This document shows positions 58,388 to 64,000 of a DNA stretch of 64,000 bases, piece after piece; within the stretch, counting starts at the first letter, position 1, and the number at the start of each line of letters is the position of its first letter. The stretch comes from Lolium rigidum. Its lineage: Eukaryota; Streptophyta; Magnoliopsida; Poales; Poaceae. The position numbers were made by a program, and so were the translations under genes. The stretch lies in the NCBI RefSeq assembly GCF_022539505.1, contig NC_061514.1:324615090-324679089 (forward strand), read 5' to 3'. The notes under the pieces were generated by a model. It did no database searches, had not been told where the DNA came from, and saw only the letters and a list, made by a program, of their open reading frames with translations.

Positions 58388-60811
58388 TTACTTTTTGAGT
58401 TCTGTTGGACGGCCTTCCCTTCGAATCATCGACACCGCTCCGTTTGAGTTAGGATCGACATAAGGTGGTGGTGGAGGTGCTGCCGCTATTCTCGAGCTGA
58501 TGCCGATTGTCGTCCGTAATCGCGGGAGGTGGTGGTAGGTGAACCTCGCTCCCGGGCTCCCGAGGATTTCTCTCGTGCTGCTCGAGCATGAGCGTTCTCT
58601 CGCATATCCGAACATTGCCCGAAAATTTCGACAGCTCTTCTCGCAGTGCCCTGACTGTCTTTTTCCGTTGCTGTCGAGGAAAAAATGCATCTGGCACGGT
58701 CCGTTCAACATTTCTTCGGGGGACACGAAAGGCCTTGGGAACCTAGGCCCGCTATTTTGCCTGTTGCGAGAGTCGTCCCTGTTATCACCTCGCTGCTCAC
58801 TGCTTCTCTGATAATCATCTCTATTGTTTCCTCCTGTGTTTCCCCGAAATCCTGCCGAAATTTGTCCTGGGGCGTCATAGTTCGGGTACTGCCGAGGGAA
58901 TCGTCGCCTTGGTTGGTAATTTCGACCACGGTCCTCCTCTGGCGACCTGTGCCGTTTGTTGTGGACAGCATCTTCTCCATCCGCCCATCTATTTGCTATC
59001 TCCATCAACGCGGATACTGTCTTTGGATTGGTCCTTCCCAAGTCCTCGACAAAATCTCCACGCCTGATTCCTGCGACAAACGCATCTATTGCTCTCTCGT
59101 CAGATATATTTTCTGCTGAGTTTTTGATGATGTTCCACCTTTGGATGTACTTTCTCATTGACTCATCTGGCTTTTGTCGACATGCTCTCAATTCTTCTAA
59201 CGACGCAGGTTTTTTGCACGTAGATCTGAAGTTCTTGACGAATACGTCCTCGAAACTTTCCCAGCTGTCGATAGATCCTGGAGGAAGCTTTTTGATCCAA
59301 GATCGTGCAGCTCCACTTAAGTGCACCTGAATACTTTGCATGGCTGTTGCCCTAGTCCCTCCAGTTAACTTTACCGTCTCGAGGTAATCAACTAGCCAAT
59401 CCTCTGGATCCTGCAGGCCGTCGAATTTTTTGAAGTGGTCATGCAACTTAAATCCCGAAGGGACTCGAGTTTTTCGTACTCTCCTTGTGAAGCACGGCAA
59501 ACCGCACATATCCTCGTCGTTTAGTTCTGGGGATTGTCGATGTTCCCTTCTGCCTTGCCGTGCTCTGTCTACCCTTGCTTGTGCTGCCGTGTCTCTTGCT
59601 CCACTTGTTCCTTCAACATTTGCTGCTGTCGCTGCCGTAGGTCGTGGACTATTTTGCCTTGCAGCCTCCTTCCGGCGGTGTTGATACAAACGCCGTTCCC
59701 ATGACTTCTTGTCCTCGCTATCGCCATATTGTACAAAGCCTCCCTTGGATCTCCCGGAGGTGGCCTCGGATGCAAGGATAAAGGCTTGTGTCGCCATATA
59801 CCCAGCTTTCCGGTGTTTTAGGAATAATATTCCCTCTTGTGTCTATCGACATAAAAGACATGTCGAGATTTTGAACCAGGTACTCTCTTTCTCCTTCGTG
59901 TATGTGTTGCAATCTGACCTTGCTCGTTCCGAGCTTCTCTATGACTATCTCCCGAGGTTCTAGATTGTCGACTTAGATCTGCCCTTCTCCCGCCGGATGC
60001 GTAAGTTGCTTCCTTTCTCCCGTTCAACTCAGCCGTCTCTTTTTCCACTTCTCCGGCAGCTCGTGCGAGCCTATATTGATAAGCTTGCAGCTCTCGGATC
60101 GTAGCAGTTGTCGTCATTGGCTCCGAACCATCTAAAGCTTTTGCAGCTCTATCCCAGGCTGTTTGTGGAAGTTGAACTCTGACGCGCGGTGTGGGCCCGA
60201 CATATTTAGTGCCCATACCTCTCCTTAGATCTGAGGGATCGACATAGGGATTACCCAAATCGTCGAAAGCCTCTGATGTTTCCTCTTGATTTTCAATGGC
60301 ATAAATCTGATGATATTTTGTACTCAGATCTATGTTGGGTTTGGTGACATCATTGTTGAGATTGATGAAGACCTTGCCCACCGTGATAGATTTGTCGATG
60401 AAGTCGTAATCGTCGACATCGCTTGAGTCATCGCTTATATATGAGTCCGCAGATGACTCGAACGATGTGTCGCCGAAGATCTTGGCGAGTTTCTCTCTTG
60501 CTCTGGTGCTGACGTAACGTGTTTCCGAAGTTTCTTCTTCTCCTGACTCGGTTGACGATGTATAGCTTGAAAATCGGAATCGACCGCCGACGATCCCGAC
60601 GAAATCGGAATTTCGACACGATACGATCCTTCCTTCTCGACGCGAAAGTGAAACCTTCCGAACGACATCTCCATGGCTCCGCCAGATACGCATATGCATC
60701 CAAACGGGAGGGTGGGTGAGTAACAAAATCGACAAGACCAGCAGCGATCTGTTTACCTCGATCCATTGTGTTGCTTCCGGTTGACGATGTCGAAGATCTT
60801 GAACGTGCCAT
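58388..60811 (-). pseudogene. Gypsy gag, frameshifted
   Basis: Minus strand, in three overlapping frames. The likely start is the Met at 60811 (MARSRSSTSSTGS...). The retrotransposon gag core is at about 59420-59000: KFDGLQDPEDWLVDYLETV, ARSWIKKLPPGSIDSWESF, and RKYIQRWNIIKNSAENIS. It ends in an Arg/Asn-rich RNA-binding-like tail and a Cys/His stretch (GPCQMHFFLDSNGK...GHCEKSC, about 58700). Encodes the particle shell. Frame changes near 60700 and 59800 disrupt it. Confidence 0.75.
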
Positions 60812-60837
60812 CGAGATCAGATCCTTACGCCTCTAAT

Positions 60838-60855
60838 TCCCACAGACGGCGCCAA
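60838..60855 (-). other. Primer-binding site of the Gypsy element
   Basis: Two bases inside the 5' LTR the minus strand reads TGGCGCCGTCTGTGGG. The first seven to eight bases would pair with a tRNA 3' end of the type ending GGCGCCA, possibly tRNA-Asp; the tRNA identity is an inference. Confidence 0.6.
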
Positions 60856-60856
60856 T

Positions 60857-61240
60857 TGACAAGGTATCAACTTGTCAATGCCTATGGATTATAGGCTAGG
60901 GTTTAGTTAGAAGTAGAGGGCAAGTAGATCTCGAAGGTTTCAGCCGAAAAGTACTCGACGGTTATGAAAACTAGGGTTTGTGAACAATGATTCGATGATC
61001 TCTTCGTCCCTCGACTCCCCCTTTATATAAGAGGTGGAGCCGAGGGTTTCGTTTTGTACAAGTTACGTAGTCCGGGACGGTTTCTAACTCATCCCGCCAG
61101 ATTACAAACAACACTTCCTATTACAACTCTACTTTCCTTAATATATCGTAGACTCCCGAATCTTCTTATTCTTCGGGTAGTGGGCCTTCATTAAACCCCG
61201 GGTACTATCTTCGGCAGGCCCATTTGGGATGCCTATGTCA
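60857..61240 (-). repeat. 5' LTR of the Gypsy element
   Basis: 384 bp. On the minus strand it carries CTTATATAAAGG (61021-61032), a TATA candidate for the genomic transcript, which would start near 60995. Confidence 0.88.
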
Positions 61241-61245
61241 GCAGA

Positions 61246-61453
61246 TGAGAAGCATATCCAGTCAAGCAGACTCTCAGCATACGCCAACGCACACGCCATA
61301 GAAGTTGCTACCGCCGTCTTCCTCGACTCCATCTTTAAGAGAGATCATCGCATTGACCATGCCAGGCCTGCCATCGGTGCCGCCACGGTGCCAGACGACT
61401 CCACCATCCTGCGCGTGTCCATCACACTGCATCTGGTTCAATCAGGCACTTCC
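61246..61453 (-). pseudogene. Remnant flanking the Gypsy element, possibly LINE
   Basis: Moderately GC-rich sequence that may be the upstream part of the minus-strand LINE remnant at 48054-48272, separated by the Gypsy insertion. A 64-codon minus frame has no recognisable domain. Confidence 0.3.
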
Positions 61454-61791
61454 TGTTGAAGTGTATAAGTAGATTGCCTAGCCCTTTCCATCAGTTCGTT
61501 CTTTTGGTTCAATTGGATATTGCATGAAGCTTAACATGGTATCAGAGCCCAGGGTCTCGAGTTCGAGTCCTGTCTTTCACAATTTATTCTAAAAATTATC
61601 TCCTCGCAGCCGCTGCCGCCCGCCCTGGCCCGGCCGCAGCCGCCGCCTCTTTGCCTCTGACTCTACACGTGCTGACTTGTCTTCTCGTCTTCCCGTCACA
61701 CGCGAGAGGGGATGTTGAAGTGTATAAGTAGATTGCCTAGCCCTTTCCATCGGTTCGGACTTTTGGTTCAATTGGTGCATGAAGCTTAACA
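61454..61791 (+). mobile_element. TRIM/SMART retroelement, 338 bp
   Basis: LTRs of 83 and 79 bases (61454-61536 and 61713-61791) starting TGTTGAAGTGTATAAG and ending AAGCTTAACA. The primer site TGGTATCAGAGCCC starts directly at 61537, and the purine tract GCGAGAGGGGA directly precedes the second LTR. The interior is 176 bases and non-coding. I could not find a matching 5-bp duplication, so one flank may have been rearranged. It shares the CTTTCCATC-GTTCGGAC core with the TRIM at 35917-36205. Confidence 0.85.
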
Positions 61792-62460
61792 GCCTAAGCA
61801 CCCTCACAGACATTATGCTGGTTTTTGCGCACTGAAGCGCTTTCGGCAACATGGTTGATATGTCCCACCTCCACCAGACCACCACCACCACACCTGACTT
61901 TCATATTAGTATTACTATGGCAATTTTAAGTCTACTCCATGATTTCCATCTTCCAGAAAGTACCGTAATGCCATGGAAACTCCAGTTTGAATGTTTTGAT
62001 CTTAAATAGGTAGCTTTTTTGGTATCTCTCGGTATTAATATATTCCCTTTATCGAAAAAAATATGTAGCATTTTTATGTAATAATCCAAGTGATCTCGGC
62101 CCCTGCACGATAGAATGCACAAAGGCAATTTTAAGATCAGCGATACCTTCACATTGAGCACGTATAACGATTAGCCTGAACATGGCGTCGTGAATGTGTT
62201 GCGTCCTATCAGCTGGTTGCATCAAATAAATCAGTTGAACACAGAACGTACTGAGTAATTCCAATAGAGGACTGCGCTCTGCTTTAGAATGGGAGCTGAG
62301 GTATGTAGGTTCGGTCAGCCTCGGCGCCGTGCCCTTGTAACAAAGGACTGCGCTTTCATCAACGAGTTCAAGCTCTTTGCCTAGTGTAGCTAGTGTAGTG
62401 TGGCTTGTTTTCCCTCCTTTCTGTTGTTTCCTTTGTTATCTTCTAAGCTGGTACCCCTAA
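61792..62460. other. LINE tail and unassigned sequence
   Basis: A plus-strand LINE-type 3' end lies at about 62010-62061 (ATTCCCTTTATCG plus A run); its 5' limit is unclear. A (CCACCA) stretch lies at 61869-61890. The minus frames at 62049-62264 have no recognisable domain. Confidence 0.35.
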
Positions 62461-62520
62461 TACTTCGTTGCTTTTTCTTTCTGTTAGTGCTATCGTTGTA
62501 CTTCTAACCGCAAGCCAGAG

Positions 62521-62827
62521 CACTAGTTGCGTAGTGGGCCACGCCACTAGCGGCCCATAGCCAACTGCATTGACCACCGTAGGCTAGCCCACCCGGTTGC
62601 CTCTTCCTCTCTAACCTCCGTCTCTTCCTTCCTCACCCTGTTCGATCTCTCCTCTCGCCCAAGACCCGCCACGCCCCACCCGCTCGCCCTAGCATCGCCA
62701 CCCCTCTCCACTCGTCTCCGCGCCACCACGCCCCGACGATCTGCCTCCTCAAAACTACCACCGTTGCCACCGCGCCGCCACAACCCTTCTCTGGCTGTCC
62801 CTGTCCTGCCACCGCCCCAGCGAGTCT
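62521..62827 (+). other. GC-rich leader-like block with a splice donor
   Basis: A C/T-rich then GC-rich segment ending GAGTCTCG followed by GTGAGTCG, a good 5' splice site at 62828. It looks like a first, non-coding exon of a gene or of a transposon. No ATG-initiated frame of note. Confidence 0.25.
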
Positions 62828-62867
62828 CGGTGAGTCGCACTGCCTCTCTCCGCACCCCTACACTAGT

Positions 62868-63196
62868 AGTAGGAATTGTAGTACATTTGGTAGAATTAGT
62901 AGTAGTAGAAATTGTGTAAACATTTTTTGTAGTGAAAATTGTGTAGAATTAGTACTATTAGAAATTGTGTAAAATGATTTGTAGTAGAAATTGTGTAGAA
63001 TTAGTAGTAGTATAAATTGTGTAAAATTATTTGTAGTAGAAATTGTGTAGAATTAGTAGTAGTAGAAATTGTGTAAAATTAGTTGTAGTAGGAATTGTGT
63101 AGAATTTGTAATACAATTGGTAGTAAAATTTGTGGTAGAAATTATCTTGTAGAAACTATTAGTAGTAAAATATAGAAGTGTAAAATTGTAGTGACG
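62868..63196. repeat. AT-rich degenerate tandem repeat
   Basis: Roughly eight units of about 40 bases built from GTAGTAGAAATTGTGTAGAA and TTAGTAGTAGT, with variable length. A minisatellite. Confidence 0.8.
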
Positions 63197-63203
63197 CACC
63201 ATA

Positions 63204-64000
63204 CACTACGGGAGAGACGGCATGTGCCGAAGGCCAGCCGATGTGCCGACGGCCAAATGTCGGGGCCGTCGGCACAGAGGCCCTGGTCGACCGGCGACGG
63301 AGCTGACCGTCGGCACAGGCCGGCCGTCGGCACACTGCTGGCTACACCGACGGTCACCGTCGGCGCAAATCGGACCGTCAGCACAGAAAGGTGGCGACCG
63401 AAGGTCACCGTCGGCACAGCCACGGCCGTCGGTACACGCGCAGACAGGCGGGCCCAGCCGTTAGGCTGTCACGGCGCCGTCTACAGTGTGCCGACGGTAG
63501 CCCACGGCGCAACGGCGGCCGTCGGCACAGGGACTGAAAACTGGGTCCCCTTCTTCTGTGCCGACGGTCACCCACGGCACAAACAAGGCCGTCGGCACAG
63601 CTTTTTTTTTTGTTTTTCCATTTTTTTTTGCACCAAAGAGATAATTATTAATCGCAATCATTTTTTTTGTTTATTTATTTCTCACTGCTATTTTGGCGAA
63701 CCCCTTTGCGGGAAACCTATATATATGTATAAGGGCGGTATAGAACCCCTTCGCCAGAAATCGAACCTCGGAGGGGGTGAATGGCCCACACACGATACAA
63801 AATACTTAAGACCCACACACGATACAAAATACTTAAATAACTAATCTCACACACATACCAAAGCGCTTACGTAACTAGACCCACACACGAACCGAAACAG
63901 GTACAAAGAACTACACCCACACGAGAGGAAGCAAAACACTTAAAGAAACTACACCCACACACATGAACCAAAACGGCTAAAAGAACTAGACCCACACACA
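63204..64000. mobile_element. Left end of a second CACTA transposon
   Basis: Begins CACTACGGGAGAGACGG at 63204. Up to 63600 it is filled with GTGCCGACGGCC-type subterminal repeats in both orientations, the same core as in the first CACTA element but flanked by GTG/CAC instead of ACG/CGT. It runs off the window, so the right end and any transposase are not seen. Confidence 0.75.
63783..64000. repeat. Tandem repeat with CCCACACAC units
   Basis: First two perfect 27-base copies (GACCCACACACGATACAAAA core), then at least four degenerate units of 34-38 bases starting CTAnACCCACACAC. It continues past the window edge inside the CACTA element. Confidence 0.75.

Larger units (their letters stand above)
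48273..61240 (-). mobile_element. Ty3/Gypsy retrotransposon with an antisense gene
   Basis: A 12,968-bp element flanked by GCAGA (48268-48272 and 61241-61245), with two 384-bp LTRs starting TGACAAG and ending TATGTCA on the plus strand. On the minus strand the order is LTR, primer site, gag, protease, reverse transcriptase, RNase H, integrase, then a 5.7-kb region holding a gene in the opposite (plus) direction, a purine tract and the second LTR. Reverse transcriptase before integrase identifies Ty3/Gypsy. Short LTRs, a long 3' region and an antisense ORF fit the Tat (Retand/RIRE2-like) group, an inference. The LTRs differ at only a few positions, yet gag-pol is broken in several frames. Confidence 0.9.

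Overview
The window is nuclear DNA of a grass, most likely a Triticeae or other Pooideae species. The evidence is GC-rich monocot-style genes with introns, a dense nested transposon landscape, CACTA elements with GCCGACGGC subterminal repeats, a solo LTR ending in a GGAGACGTATCA-type terminus that I associate with wheat and barley genomes, and three members of a very small TRIM/SMART retroelement family. I saw nothing bacterial, no CRISPR array, and no convincing tRNA or rRNA gene apart from a 5S-rRNA-derived fragment inside a transposon.

Layout: a non-autonomous hAT element (178-1007, 8-bp duplication GTTAACAC). An unassigned GC-rich block (about 1240-1740). A minus-strand LINE remnant (about 2371-3710). 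A 16.3-kb LTR element with no coding capacity and 6.7-kb LTRs (3878-20150, duplication GTACC, initiator-Met primer site). A 5'-truncated LINE (20375-21112). A Mutator-like element (21487-25745, 9-bp duplication TTCACTTGC) whose cargo is a broken plant-mobile-domain gene instead of a transposase. Then the only gene island: an intact two-exon CYP81-type cytochrome P450 (26095-28536, plus) and an intact F-box protein gene (33326-34558, minus). A solo LTR, a LINE tail and a Stowaway remnant lie between the two genes. A complete 289-bp TRIM lies at 35917-36205.

From about 36.2 kb the window is nested again. A CACTA element (38485-41776, duplication GGC) interrupts an exon-like sequence; it holds three tandem copies of a ~667-bp unit and a 5S-like fragment. 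One copy of an old tandem duplication is split by a coding LINE (42451-47774), which itself carries a 1320-bp solo LTR (43362-44681, duplication GTAAT). A 13-kb Ty3/Gypsy element (48273-61240, minus, duplication GCAGA) encodes gag-pol on the minus strand and, behind its 3' end, an antisense intron-containing gene with its own TATA box. A second TRIM (61454-61791), a LINE tail, AT-rich and 36-bp tandem repeats and the start of another CACTA element (63204 onward) close the window.

The two host genes read cleanly. The transposon ORFs are full of frameshifts even where LTR pairs are almost identical. Many LTR-to-LTR differences fall at CG/CAG/CTG sites, so a sequencing artefact linked to cytosine methylation should be considered alongside real decay. 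All boundaries were read by eye; family names are inferences from motifs, not database hits.
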